From Rhizobium sullae (GTDB lineage Bacteria; Pseudomonadota; Alphaproteobacteria; Rhizobiales; Rhizobiaceae): a stretch of 64,000 nucleotides of DNA. Numbering within the stretch: position 1 is the stretch's first letter; the number at the start of each line of letters is the position of its first letter. The DNA lies in NCBI RefSeq assembly GCF_025200715.1, contig NZ_CP104143.1, forward strand, positions 744,001 to 808,000. The letters are read 5' to 3'. The position numbers and the translations under genes are program-made. This document shows, one piece after another, positions 33,981 to 46,233 of the stretch. The notes beneath the pieces were generated by a model that did not search any database, was not told where the DNA came from, and saw only the letters and a program-made list of their open reading frames with translations.

Positions 33981-36934
33981 ATGCTGACGAAATCGACACA
34001 TAGCCTGAAGGTTGTGCGCAGCGGCCTGCTGCGCCCATTGAACCAATCCGAACTCAAGCTGGCGCTCGCCCACCTTCAGGATATCGGCAGACACGAACCG
34101 GCGGTCGCGGCGATGCTGCAGGCCGGTGGCCCGATGTGCGATTTCATTGCTGCGGTGCTGACGCTTTCGCCCCATCTTCGCGACGTCGCGAATATTGACA
34201 ATGCAGTTCTCGCTGCTGCGATTTCATCGCCGCTCGAGCCGCAGATCGACGTGCTGATCGCCGAAGCGCGCGGCTGCTGGAAACCGGAGGCCGGGATTTC
34301 GCCTTCCGAGTCTGCCGTCATGAGCCGGTTGCGGATCATCAAACGGAAAGTGTCCTTCCTTATCGCGCTTGCCGATCTCGCCGGGCTCTTCGATGGGCGG
34401 CAGACGACGGCCTGGCTGAGCGCTCTGGCCGAGGCCTCGGTCAAAGCGGCGATCGACCATCTGCTGCTATCCTCCCATGAGAGCGGCAAACTGCAGGTGA
34501 AGGACATCGAGAATCCCAGCGAAGGCTCCGGCTTGGTCGTGCTCGGGATGGGAAAACTCGGCGCATCGGAGCTGAATTATTCGTCCGATATCGATCTTGT
34601 GATTTTCTTCGACGAGCAGGCCGGCATCGTGCCAGATCCCGAGGATGCGATCGACATCTTTCCGCGGCTGATGAGGCGGCTCGTGCGGATCCTCCAGGAG
34701 CGGACAGCCGACGGATATGTCTTCCGAGCCGATCTGCGCCTGCGCCCCGATCCAGGCTCGACGCCGCTTGCGATCCCGGTTGATGCGGCGATGGTCTATT
34801 ACGAAGGACGTGGCCAGAACTGGGAGAGGGCAGCCTTCATCAAGGCGCGGCCCGTCGCTGGGGATATGAAGGCGGGCGAGGCGTTCGTGCGTGGGCTCGC
34901 CCCCTTCGTCTTCCGCAAATATCTGGACTATGCGGCGATCGCCGACATCCATTCGATCAAGCGGCAGATCCACGCTCACAAGGGCCACGGCGCCATTGCG
35001 GTGAAGGGGCACAACGTCAAACTCGGCCGCGGCGGCATCCGCGAGATCGAATTCTTCGTTCAGACGCAGCAGCTGATCGCCGGCGGGCGCATGCCGGCGC
35101 TGCGCAGCCGCGGTACGGAGGAGACCCTTGCCGAACTCACCAAGGCGAAATGGATCGATGCGGAAACACGTGACGAACTGACGGAGACCTACTGGTTTCT
35201 CCGCGATGTGGAACACCGCATCCAGATGGTGCGCGACGAGCAGACGCATCTGCTGCCGGAAACGGAGGCCGACCTGAAGCGCATCGCCTTCATGATGGGC
35301 TTCACCGATACGTCGAGTTTCGCCGAGCGGCTGGTGGAGGTTCTGCGGACCGTCGAGCGGCGTTATGCGCGGCTTTTCGAGCAGGAAACCAGACTGTCGA
35401 CCGAGACCGGAAATTTGGTGTTCACCGGCCAGGCCGACGATCCGGATACGCTGGAGACCCTGAAGAAGCTCGGCTTCAAGCGTCCGTCCGACATTTCCCG
35501 TATCATCCGCACCTGGCATTATGGCCGCTATCGCGCAACGCAATCCGTCGAAGCGCGGGAGCGGCTGACGGAACTCGCGCCGGAGCTGCTTCGCGTGTTC
35601 GGTGAAAGCAAGCGGGCCGACGAGGCGCTGCTGCGCTTCGACAGCTTCATTTCCGGCCTGCCTGCTGGCATCCAGCTTTTCTCACTGCTCGGCAGCAATC
35701 CGGCGCTGCTTTCGCTGATCGTTAACATCATGTCCTCGGCGCCGAAGCTTGCTGAGGTGATCGCCGCCAAGCCGCACGTCTTCGACGGCATGCTCGATCC
35801 GGGACTGATGGCGGAGCTGCCGACACGCGACTATCTCGGCGAACGCCTGAAGGCATCGCTGGGGCAGGCGAGCCATTACGAGGAGGTGCTGGATCGGCTG
35901 CGCATCTTTGCCGCCGAACAGCGCTTCCTGATCGGCATCCGGCTGCTGACCGGCGCGATCAACGGGCTGATGGCGGCCCGCGCCTTCACCCATCTGGCCG
36001 ATCTTGCGATCGAAGCCGCCCTCGAAGCGGTGAGGCAGGAAATGCGCGCGGCGCACGGCGATTTTCCCGGCGGAAGGGTCGCCATTGCCGGCATGGGCAA
36101 ACTCGGCAGCTTCGAGCTGACGGCGGGCTCCGACATCGACCTCATCCTTCTCTACGACTATGACGACGCCGCTTCCGAGTCCGACGGCGCGAAGCCGTTG
36201 GACGCGACAAGGTACTTCACCCGTCTGACGCAGCGGTTGATCGCGGCGTTCTCGGCGCCGACTGCCGAGGGCGTTCTCTACGAAGTCGACATGCGGCTTC
36301 GCCCCTCGGGCAACAAGGGCCCGGTCGCCACGCGCATCAGGTCCTTCGAGAAATATCAGCGCGACGAAGCCTGGACCTGGGAGCATATGGCGCTCAGCCG
36401 CGCCCGCCTGATCTGCGGCGATCGGAGCCTGGTGAGCGAGGCGGAGCGGATCATCGGCGATGTGCTTTCAAAGAGACGTGACGTCACAAAGGTAAGCCGT
36501 GACGTCGCGGAGATGCGCGAACTGATCGACAAGGAGAAATCGCCGGACGGCCTTTGGGATCTGAAACTTATTTCCGGCGGCGTGATCGATATTGAATTCA
36601 TCGCGCAGTATCTGGCGCTGATTGCTCCGGCCAGGGACGTGACTGCGAAGATGGGTGGAATGAACAATACCGGCGATGCACTGAAGACGCTTGGCGGCAA
36701 CTTGATGCCGGCAGCCGACCTCGATCTCTGCCTGGAGGCGTTCACGCTCTACACGGAATTGTCGCAGCTGATCCGGCTTTGCATCGACGGGCCATTTGAT
36801 CCGAAGGATGCGCCGTCCGGCCTGACCGAGCTGGTGTGCCGGGCCGGAGATTGCCCGGACATCAAGACGCTTGAAGGCGAGGTCAAACGGCTTTCCAAGG
36901 CTGTCCGGAAGATATTCCAGACGACGGTGAATTC

Positions 36935-36938
<4 letters not shown>
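33981..36938 (+). CDS. glnE: Bifunctional glutamine synthetase adenylyltransferase/adenylyl-removing enzyme
   Basis: 985 residues from ATG 33981 behind GGGGAGGTGG. There are two nucleotidyltransferase domains, each with the GMGKLGxxEL...SDIDL motif: GMGKLGASELNYSSDIDL near 190 (adenylyl removase half) and GMGKLGSFELTAGSDIDL near 705 (adenylyl transferase half). The linker and PII-binding helical region lie between them. Length and order are normal. GlnE switches glutamine synthetase on and off in response to PII and glutamine. Its stop overlaps the convergent pleC stop by 4 bases. Confidence 0.97.
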
Positions 36939-39253
<2,315 letters not shown>

Positions 39254-39399
39254 CACCAGCTTTGATCCCTCGTGTGATTCGCGACGCCGCTCGCCCGAAC
39301 CTGACTCAATGAATCACTACTGATTCGTCGTGTCCAGAGGGAAAGGTAAAAATCTATTAACCATTTATAAGCGCTGATTTTTTTGCCGAGTCATTTCGA

Positions 39400-39423
39400 A
39401 ACGCCGCAGGGTCGTGCGGCGTT
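39400..39423 (-). terminator. Probable transcript-end hairpin of pepN
   Basis: AACGCCGCA and TGCGGCGTT form a 9-bp stem around 6 bases, 14 bases beyond the pepN stop on the minus strand. No strong T-run follows, so it may be a 3' stabilising hairpin rather than a strict intrinsic terminator. Confidence 0.5.
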
Positions 39424-39436
39424 CCTGGCGGGCAAA

Positions 39437-42085
39437 TCACCCCTTCAGCGTGCGCTCGACAATGTCGCGCACGTCCGTCGAAAGGGCAGGTGCCTGTTCG
39501 ATCTCCGCCAGGGCCGCGCGGGCGAAACCGGCGCGCACCGGTTCCAGTGCGCGCCAAGAACGCATGGAGGTTAGGATTCGGGCGGCGAGCTGGGGGTTCC
39601 GCTGGTCGATATCGAGGATCTCGCGCGCCATAAAGCGGTAGCCTTCGCCGTCGGCCCGGCCGAAGCCGGTGGGATTGGTGAAGGCAAAGGTGCCGACAAG
39701 GGCGCGCACGCGGTTCGGGTTGGTGCGTTTGAAAAGCGGGCTTTCCATGAGCTTGCGCACCCGGTCGAGCGTGGCCGCGCCCGGGATGGTCGCCTGTACG
39801 GAGAACCACTTGTCGATGACGAGCGCGTTCTGCGCAAAGCGGTCCCGGAACGCCGAAAGAGCGGTAATCGCTTCGCCGCTTTCGGGAAAGCGATGCGCCA
39901 GGATCGTCAGCGCGTGCAGCAGTTCGGTCATGTTGTTGGCAGCGTCGAAAGCGGCCTTGGCGTGTCCCGGGCTGCACTGGGCGTAGGAAAGGTAAGTCAG
40001 CGCGGCATTGCGCAGCGCGCGGCGGCCAGCGCTCCGTGCATCCGGACTGAAATCGCCGGGCGTGGTCATCGTCTCGAAGAGCTTGGCGAAAACCTCGGCG
40101 CCCTGATCGGCAATCTGCTTCATGACGGCCTGACGCCCGGCATGGATCGCGTCGGGATCGTTGTTGCTGCCGAGTTCGCGGGCAATATCGGCTTCGCTCG
40201 GCAGTGCGAGCGCCTGAGCGCGGAAGGCGGGTTCAAGGTTTTTGTCGGCAGCGGCAGCGAGCAGCGCATCAATGAAGGTCCGTTCGCAGACGATTGCTTT
40301 ACCGTCGCGTGCATGACGCGCCGCTTTCAACAGGTTCGGCAATGCCAGATCGGTCAGCGCCTGCCAGCGGGCGAAGTGGTCGGTTTCGTAACGGGCGAGC
40401 AGCGCAAGGTCGGCGGGGCTCTGGTCGAAATGCAGGTTGATCGGCGCAGAGAAGCTGCGGTTGATCGAAACGACCGGCCGGGAGCCGACGCCATGGAAAA
40501 CAGCGGTCTGCGTGCGGCCTGTCAGATGCAGCACTTCGCCTGCATATTCCGCGCCTTCGACGGAGGCCGGTTCGATCTTGCCGCCGTTTTCGCCGAAGAG
40601 AGCGAGGCTGAGCGGGACATGCATCGGCTTCTTGTCGGTCTGGCCCGGTGTTGCCGGAACCATCTGTTCCAGCGACAGGCTGAAGGTCTTGGCGGTCGCA
40701 TCGTAGCTGCCGGAGGCGGTGACAAGCGGCGTGCCGGCCTGGTGATACCAGAGCGAGAACTGCGCAAGATCGCGGCCGCTCGCATCCTCGAAGCACTTGA
40801 CGAAATCCTCGATCGTCACGGCCTGGCCGTCATGGCGATCGAAATAGATGTCCATGCCCTTCTTGAAGGTCTCCCTGCCGAGCAGGGTGGCGATCATGCG
40901 CGTCACCTCGCTGCCCTTCTCGTAGACCGTGGTCGTATAGAAATTGTTGATTTCCCGGTATTGCGTCGGTCGGACCGGATGGGCGAGCGGACCGCCATCC
41001 TCCGGAAACTGCTCCGACTTCAGGTGCCGGACCTCGGCAATGCGCTTGACCGGGCGCGAGCGCTGGTCGGACGAGAATTCATGGTCGCGATAGACGGTCA
41101 GGCCTTCCTTGAGGCAGAGCTGGAACCAGTCGCGGCAGGTGATGCGGTTGCCGGTCCAATTGTGGAAATATTCATGCGCGATGATCGCCTCGATATTGGC
41201 GTAGTCGGCGTCCGTCGCGGTTTCCGGGTCGGCAAGAACGTACTTGTCGTTGAAGATGTTGAGGCCCTTGTTCTCCATCGCCCCCATGTTGAAGTCGGAA
41301 ACGGCGACGATCATGAAGATGTCGAGATCGTACTCGCGCCCGAAGACCTCCTCGTCCCACTTCATGGAGCGCTTCAGTGCATCCATGGCATAGGCGGCGC
41401 GCGGCTCCTTGCCGTGCTCGACATAGATCTTCATCGCGACGTCCCGGCCAGACATCGTCGTGAATGTGTCTTCGATGACGCCGAGATCGCCAGCGACGAG
41501 CGCGAAGAGATAGCTCGGTTTCGGATGCGGGTCGAACCAGGCGGCGAAATGTTTGCCCTCACCATAGCCTGCGCCGCCGAGGAAGTTGCCGTTGGAAAGC
41601 AGAAGCGGATTGGCGGCCTTGTCGGCGATGATGTTGACGGTGTAGGGAGCCAGAACATCCGGGCGGTCGGGGAAATAGGTGATGCGGCGGAAACCCTCGG
41701 CCTCGCACTGGGTGCAGTAGATGCCGCCGGTGCGGTAGAGGCCCATCAGCTGCGTATTTGCTTCCGGATTGATGATCGTCGTGATCGTCAGTTCGAAAGG
41801 CTCGGCTGCCGGGAGGTCATAAACGGTCAGGCTCTCGGCCGTTGCTGTATATTGCTCCGCCGACATTTCCACCTGATCGAACAGCAGGCCGGCAAGCGAA
41901 AGCTCGTCGCCGTCGAGAACAAGCGGCGCCTTTGGATTAGCACCTTCGCGGCGATGAAAGATCAAGCGCGCTTCGACTTTTGTTTCCGTGGGATCAAGCT
42001 CGAAGGTCAGGTCCACACGTTCCAGAACGAAGTCGGTGGGGCGGTAGTCTGCCAGATTGATGACCTGGCCCGTGTCTGTACGCAT
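39437..42085 (-). CDS. pepN: Aminopeptidase N (M1 family zinc metalloprotease)
   Basis: 882 residues, the E. coli PepN type length. The exopeptidase motif GAMEN is at 268-272, zinc ligands are His304 and His308 in HEYFHNWTGNR, and the second Glu is 327 in LKEGLT. It begins MRTDTGQVINLADYRPTDFV as in bacterial PepN. The C-terminal Ig-like and helical repeat domains are full length. It removes N-terminal residues from peptides in the cytoplasm. It is a single gene, with a hairpin at 39400-39423 downstream. Confidence 0.97.
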   Translation of the reverse strand: MRTDTGQVINLADYRPTDFVLERVDLTFELDPTETKVEARLIFHRREGANPKAPLVLDGDELSLAGLLFDQVEMSAEQYTATAESLTVYDLPAAEPFELTITTIINPEANTQLMGLYRTGGIYCTQCEAEGFRRITYFPDRPDVLAPYTVNIIADKAANPLLLSNGNFLGGAGYGEGKHFAAWFDPHPKPSYLFALVAGDLGVIEDTFTTMSGRDVAMKIYVEHGKEPRAAYAMDALKRSMKWDEEVFGREYDLDIFMIVAVSDFNMGAMENKGLNIFNDKYVLADPETATDADYANIEAIIAHEYFHNWTGNRITCRDWFQLCLKEGLTVYRDHEFSSDQRSRPVKRIAEVRHLKSEQFPEDGGPLAHPVRPTQYREINNFYTTTVYEKGSEVTRMIATLLGRETFKKGMDIYFDRHDGQAVTIEDFVKCFEDASGRDLAQFSLWYHQAGTPLVTASGSYDATAKTFSLSLEQMVPATPGQTDKKPMHVPLSLALFGENGGKIEPASVEGAEYAGEVLHLTGRTQTAVFHGVGSRPVVSINRSFSAPINLHFDQSPADLALLARYETDHFARWQALTDLALPNLLKAARHARDGKAIVCERTFIDALLAAAADKNLEPAFRAQALALPSEADIARELGSNNDPDAIHAGRQAVMKQIADQGAEVFAKLFETMTTPGDFSPDARSAGRRALRNAALTYLSYAQCSPGHAKAAFDAANNMTELLHALTILAHRFPESGEAITALSAFRDRFAQNALVIDKWFSVQATIPGAATLDRVRKLMESPLFKRTNPNRVRALVGTFAFTNPTGFGRADGEGYRFMAREILDIDQRNPQLAARILTSMRSWRALEPVRAGFARAALAEIEQAPALSTDVRDIVERTLKG

Positions 42086-42253
42086 AATGTTCCCTGAAGA
42101 CCTTTATCGATATGGGCTGGGACAGACGCGAATGCTCTGCCGTAAGTTTTGCGGCATCATTACATTAAAGTCTGAACTAAACTTAAAGCGAAATGGAGGG
42201 AGCGCAAGTTTTGATGGCGCAATTGGCGGAGATGCTTGGCTGACGCGCGTGCA

Positions 42254-43363
42254 CTATCTGAGATTGAGGGCGGCCCTAATGGCAGCATCGTCTTCTGTGC
42301 GCTGGACGACGACGCCGTGCCATCCGAGACCGTCGTAATCCTCGTATCCCAAAGTCTTTGCATAGGCGACGATCGACCCGTTATTGTCGTAGTAGCTGCC
42401 GCGGGATTGGCCTGCCTGATTTTGCAGCGCGAAGTGCGTGAAGAGAAGCGCCGGATTGCTTGCCGCGATGATCCTGTTTGCTCCATCGAGCAACATCACG
42501 GTCGTCTTTTCGGCGACCTGCGCCGGCAGGTTGGCCTCTTTCTCGACGATCGCCTGTCCCTGGTTCTGCCAGTCGAAATAAACGCCGAGCGTCCCGACGA
42601 GTTTGCCGTCGACTTTGCCGCCTTCGCGAACGCCTGTGGCGTAGACAAGGGCGTTCCTGCCGTTGTGCAGCGGGCTGGGCCGCACCTCGTCGACGATGTA
42701 ATCGTCGCCGGACTTGCAATGGGCTGCCGCCTGGAACCAGGCGTCGCCGGCAAGCGAACGGCTGGTGATTTTGCGCTGGAACTCGGGATTGGCCGAGGCG
42801 ACGACACGCCCGGAAAGATCGGTCAGCACGAGGTCGAGATAAACCGTATAGAAGCGGTTTATCATGCCCAGCCGCTCGGCCGCAAAGCTCGCCGTGCCGC
42901 TGCCCGGCCCCTGCACCGCCTGCCACAGCGCGGTATCGGTCGCCCACCACCGCACGTCAGCCGTCCGTTCGAAGAGGTTGCGCACGATAAGCTGGACGAG
43001 GGTTTGCGCAAGGTCCGTCAGCCTCACCCCCTCCATCTCGTTCACCAGCGATTCCGCCATCGTCCGCGAAAGCCCGATGCGGCCAAGAACGTTGCTCTCG
43101 AATTTTCCAGCAATATCGCTGGCAACCTGCGCCAGCCGCTGCACTTCGTTGGCGACGACCGCAAAACCTTTGCCGGCTTCGCCCGCGCGGGCGGCCTCGA
43201 TCAGCGCGTTGATCGCCAGCAGCTTGATCTGCTTCACCACATGCGTGTTGGCCGCGCTGAAATGCTCAAGATCGGTTCCGATCCCCTCCGTCACAACCCG
43301 CATGGAGCGTGGCGTTGCGTTCTGCTGCGTTCGATCGCCATCACTTGATTTAAGCGGCAACAT
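42254..43363 (-). CDS. Short soluble chemoreceptor-like protein: mini signalling tip plus C-terminal Cache-like sensor
   Basis: 369 residues without membrane segments. The N-terminal 95 residues contain only the tip of an MCP hairpin ([18 protein letters not shown] then [20 protein letters not shown] at 45-80). The rest is a sensor of the cytoplasmic Cache/PAS-like type: [80 protein letters not shown]. Normal MCP signalling domains are several times longer, so the helix bundle here is minimal. It is the same reversed order as the receptor at 5483-6916. It might couple to CheA/CheW weakly or act on another partner. Confidence 0.82.
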   Translation of the reverse strand: MLPLKSSDGDRTQQNATPRSMRVVTEGIGTDLEHFSAANTHVVKQIKLLAINALIEAARAGEAGKGFAVVANEVQRLAQVASDIAGKFESNVLGRIGLSRTMAESLVNEMEGVRLTDLAQTLVQLIVRNLFERTADVRWWATDTALWQAVQGPGSGTASFAAERLGMINRFYTVYLDLVLTDLSGRVVASANPEFQRKITSRSLAGDAWFQAAAHCKSGDDYIVDEVRPSPLHNGRNALVYATGVREGGKVDGKLVGTLGVYFDWQNQGQAIVEKEANLPAQVAEKTTVMLLDGANRIIAASNPALLFTHFALQNQAGQSRGSYYDNNGSIVAYAKTLGYEDYDGLGWHGVVVQRTEDDAAIRAALNLR

Positions 43364-43667
43364 GCAAATGATCCTGGCAATAATTTCACGTGACTGTGAA
43401 AATGACGGCAGCGGTGCTGCTGAAAATCAATGCGAGCTTATGGTTTTCAAAAGATTAAGAGTTAAATAGTCAGGCGAACATTTTTGGGCATATCCCTCAT
43501 ATGATGTTTTTTTGTGCAACTTTGAGCCGAAAAGCGTGGGAACTGAATCGGCTGGCGCCTTTTTTCACTTTTGGCCTGTTCTTCGAGCGCAACGCCTGCC
43601 ACAGTCAGGTTGCGTCGAGTCTGACGTATTTCCCCCGCTTCAAACAACTGACGCACGAGTTTCTGAC
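43364..43667. other. Intergenic region between divergent chemoreceptor and DMT genes
   Basis: About 300 bases, AT-richer than the neighbours. It contains the small inverted repeat TTTCAC / GTGAAA near 43395-43412 and TTAAGAGTTAA at about 43456, a possible close pair of CtrA-type half-sites. Codons in front of the DMT start (43512 onward) are open but have no ribosome site or family similarity. No RNA gene is evident. Confidence 0.35.
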
Positions 43668-44606
43668 ATGCAGTCGGCTTTCGAAAATCCGATGAGAGGA
43701 ATCCTGATGAAGGTCTCATCGGTGGTGGTCTTCCTCGGCATGCAGACCTTCATCAAGCTCGCCGGGTCCGACATCGCGCCGGGGCAGGTGACCTTCTACC
43801 GCTCCTTCTTCGCGCTCTTCCCGATCATGGCCTATCTTGCCTATCGCGGACAGTTGCGGACGGCCTTTTATACGGCAAACCCGCTCGGCCATCTGAAGCG
43901 GGGCACGATCGGCATCCTTTCCATGGCCTTCGGCTTCTACGGCCTGCTGCATCTGCCGTTGCCGGAAGCGATTGCACTCGGCTATGCGACGCCTTTGGTC
44001 GCGGTCATTTTCGCGGCGGTATTTCTTGGGGAGACGGTCAGAGCATATCGCTGGAGCGCGGTTTTCTTTGGTATCATCGGCGTTGCCATCGTCTCGTGGC
44101 CCAAGCTGACGCTTCTCAGACAAGGCGGCATGGAAGCGGAGCAGGCGGTGGGGGCGTTGTGCGTCCTGACGGCCGCCGTGCTCGCCGGCATGGCGATGAT
44201 CCAGGTACGCAAACTTGTCGAAGAGGAAAGGACGGCGACGATTGTCCTCTATTTCTCGATGATTGCATCGCTTTTCTCGCTCGCGACGCTGCCGTTCGGC
44301 TGGGCCTCACTCGATCTCAACACGGTGCTTCTGCTGGTCGGTGCCGGCTTCTGCGGCGGCGTCGGGCAAATCCTTCTGACAGAGAGCTACCGTCACGCCG
44401 ACGTGTCGACGGTGGCGCCGTTCGAATATACGTCGATCCTGCTTGGCGGCGTTATCGCCTATTTCGTGTTCGGTGATGTCCCGGGCGTCCATATGATGGC
44501 AGGAACGGCGATCGTCGTCGCAGCCGGCATATTCATCATCTACCGCGAGCATCAACTCGGATTGGAGCGCCGCAAAGCCCGGAAAGCCGGCACGCCGCAG
44601 CCCTGA
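43668..44606 (+). CDS. DMT superfamily (EamA) transporter
   Basis: 312 residues from ATG 43668 (MQSAFENPMRGILMKVSSVV), the first point matching family members. Ten hydrophobic helices form two EamA halves: GQVTFYRSFFALFPIMAYLA...EAIALGYATPLVAVIFAAVF and LLLVGAGFCGGVGQILLTES...VAPFEYTSILLGGVIAYFVF. The first-half motif RxxxAFxF and the PLP-type loop are typical of metabolite or drug exporters. The substrate is unknown. Confidence 0.9.
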   Translation: MQSAFENPMRGILMKVSSVVVFLGMQTFIKLAGSDIAPGQVTFYRSFFALFPIMAYLAYRGQLRTAFYTANPLGHLKRGTIGILSMAFGFYGLLHLPLPEAIALGYATPLVAVIFAAVFLGETVRAYRWSAVFFGIIGVAIVSWPKLTLLRQGGMEAEQAVGALCVLTAAVLAGMAMIQVRKLVEEERTATIVLYFSMIASLFSLATLPFGWASLDLNTVLLLVGAGFCGGVGQILLTESYRHADVSTVAPFEYTSILLGGVIAYFVFGDVPGVHMMAGTAIVVAAGIFIIYREHQLGLERRKARKAGTPQP

Positions 44607-44818
44607 TCGGATCAAGGCGGAAATCTGTCTGCTGATTGTGCCGCCCGTTGGCGAATGCACTGGCGAAATTTAAGGATACCAATCGGCCCCCAAATGTGGT
44701 TTCTAAATATGACGAAACTTCATTTATTCAAAGCCTTGCATGTCTGATTGGCCGCTAACGCCAGACTTTGGTCCCCGTGCTTAGCTGCTCCGAACGCTGG
44801 CTTGCAAGCGGGACGCCT

Positions 44819-45709
44819 ATGAAATTTACGGCAGAAGAACTGGCGCGGCACCCTGATTTTCTGCTCAGCATCCGTCACCTGGCCGGGACTTTGCGCGGCA
44901 TGTTCCAAGCCGGTCCGCGCCTTGCCCGTCTGCTCACCTCGCACCAGCGCTGGCTGCTTACCCAGACGGCCTATGCGCTCGCCATGCAGTACGATCCCGG
45001 CGATCCCTCTTCGGGTTTTTCCGCGGTTTCGCTGACGACGCTGATAACGCAGCACAAGGTCGCGAGCCGCAACACGGTTTTGAACTTCATCGAAGAACTC
45101 TTCACCTATCGCTTCATCGCCCACGCGCCGGGTGAGGAGCGCCGCCGCCCGCGCCATTTCGAACCGACCGAAGTCAGCAATCAGGCTATGTACGGCTGGC
45201 TTCTCGCCAATCTCGCCGCCCTCGACATGCTGGACGGCGGCGACCGCGCCGGCTGCCTGCAGGCCCATCCGGAGCTCCTTCGGATCGCCCAGCCGCTGGT
45301 TGCCCGCAGTTGCCTCGAAGATGTGGCCTGGCGGGAGCCGCCAGCGCCGATTGCGCTCTTCCTATGGACGGAGGCGGGCGGTCTGGTGGTGGACCATCTG
45401 ATGGCCCGAATTGACCTCAGCGGCGCCGACACCGAGAGATTCGACGTCGGCCGCGTCGAAACGCGCAATCTCGCCGGCGATTTCATGATGTCGCGAACGC
45501 ACCTGCAGCGCCTCTTTGCAAAGGCGGCGCAGCAAGGCTGCCTCGGCTGGCGTGATGAGCCCAAGAAGACGCAGTTATGGATATCGCGCGATTTCGTGAG
45601 GGAATATTGCGGATGGCAGGCGGTCAAGTTTGCCTATGTCGAGCAGGCCTTCCATTTCGCCAGGGCAACGCTCAAGGGTGTGCCGGCCAAAGTGCCCGCG
45701 GAAGCTTAG
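44819..45709 (+). CDS. Conserved rhizobial hypothetical protein
   Basis: 296 residues from ATG 44819 (MKFTAEELARHPDFLLSIRH). It is soluble and helical. Two winged-helix-like stretches can be argued: LTTLITQHKVASRNTVLNFI near 75-95 and FMMSRTHLQRLFAKAAQQGC followed by LWISRDFVREYCGWQAV near 220-270; both have the helix-turn-helix-wing pattern of MarR/GntR-type folds. It may be a DNA-binding regulator. No domain name can be given with certainty. It is a lone gene; the preceding 200 bases show no strong structure. Confidence 0.7.
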   Translation: MKFTAEELARHPDFLLSIRHLAGTLRGMFQAGPRLARLLTSHQRWLLTQTAYALAMQYDPGDPSSGFSAVSLTTLITQHKVASRNTVLNFIEELFTYRFIAHAPGEERRRPRHFEPTEVSNQAMYGWLLANLAALDMLDGGDRAGCLQAHPELLRIAQPLVARSCLEDVAWREPPAPIALFLWTEAGGLVVDHLMARIDLSGADTERFDVGRVETRNLAGDFMMSRTHLQRLFAKAAQQGCLGWRDEPKKTQLWISRDFVREYCGWQAVKFAYVEQAFHFARATLKGVPAKVPAEA

Positions 45710-45712
45710 TCT

Positions 45713-45862
45713 CTAAAGCGCGATCGCCGCGATGTCCTTGAGCAGCGAAATCGGCTTGGCGGAGGAAAGCTCGCGCTGATACTCCTTTGCGGCGCAGACG
45801 GCAGCGCGGATATGCTCGATGGTATTAATGTTGCGCAGAAGCGAAATGAGAACTGCAGACAT
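45713..45862 (-). CDS. Small hypothetical protein (49 aa), second of a tandem pair
   Basis: ATG 45862 is preceded by GGAG 8 bases upstream and opens 49 residues: MSAVLISLLRNINTIEHIRA then AVCAAKEYQRELSSAKPISL and LKDIAAIAL. It is amphipathic-helical throughout with no charged tail. It follows the small gene 45908-46099 by 45 bases on the same strand. No family is recognised. Confidence 0.5.
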   Translation of the reverse strand: MSAVLISLLRNINTIEHIRAAVCAAKEYQRELSSAKPISLLKDIAAIAL

Positions 45863-45907
45863 CACAAAACTCCGGTCGCGCGCCCGAAGCCGGGCTGCGC
45901 GCTCATC

Positions 45908-46099
45908 TCAGTATTCCTGGAAATCGACGAAGATTGCCGAGGGCCGCGTCGTACGGCCGCTGATGCCGGTCCCACGCGCGATCATCTGCTCGTTGGTTGC
46001 AAAGCCCAGACGGCTGTAGCCTTGCGTAGTACGAGCCGGATCGCCTGCCAGGCGGAGGGTTTCAAACCCGCAGTGGATAGGACGAAAACGTGCGTTCAT
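45908..46099 (-). CDS. Small hypothetical protein (63 aa), first of a tandem pair
   Basis: ATG 46099 follows AGGAACCAAGGCA; this start is preferred over the in-frame codon at 46117, which has no ribosome site. The protein begins MNARFRPIHCGFETLRLAGD and ends SAIFVDFQEY; it is neutral, with one Cys and many aromatic and Gly residues. A candidate promoter on the minus strand lies near 46140-46170, with TTGCAG and AATATA 17 bases apart. No family is recognised. Confidence 0.6.
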   Translation of the reverse strand: MNARFRPIHCGFETLRLAGDPARTTQGYSRLGFATNEQMIARGTGISGRTTRPSAIFVDFQEY

Positions 46100-46233
46100 T
46101 GCCTTGGTTCCTGTCACATTCCTCCCAAGACAAGACTATATATTGCAGTGCAGCATCGATTCTGCAATGCACCAAAATAGGATACAGCCATGCGATGAGC
46201 GCATGGGTTGTTTCATAAGAACTTAACAGTTGT

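Noticed and set aside
39893..42097. 734-codon open frame on the plus strand
   Set aside because: It is the antisense of pepN, which has complete M1 motifs. The translation is His/Arg/Val-rich low-complexity sequence typical of shadows in GC-rich codon-biased DNA.
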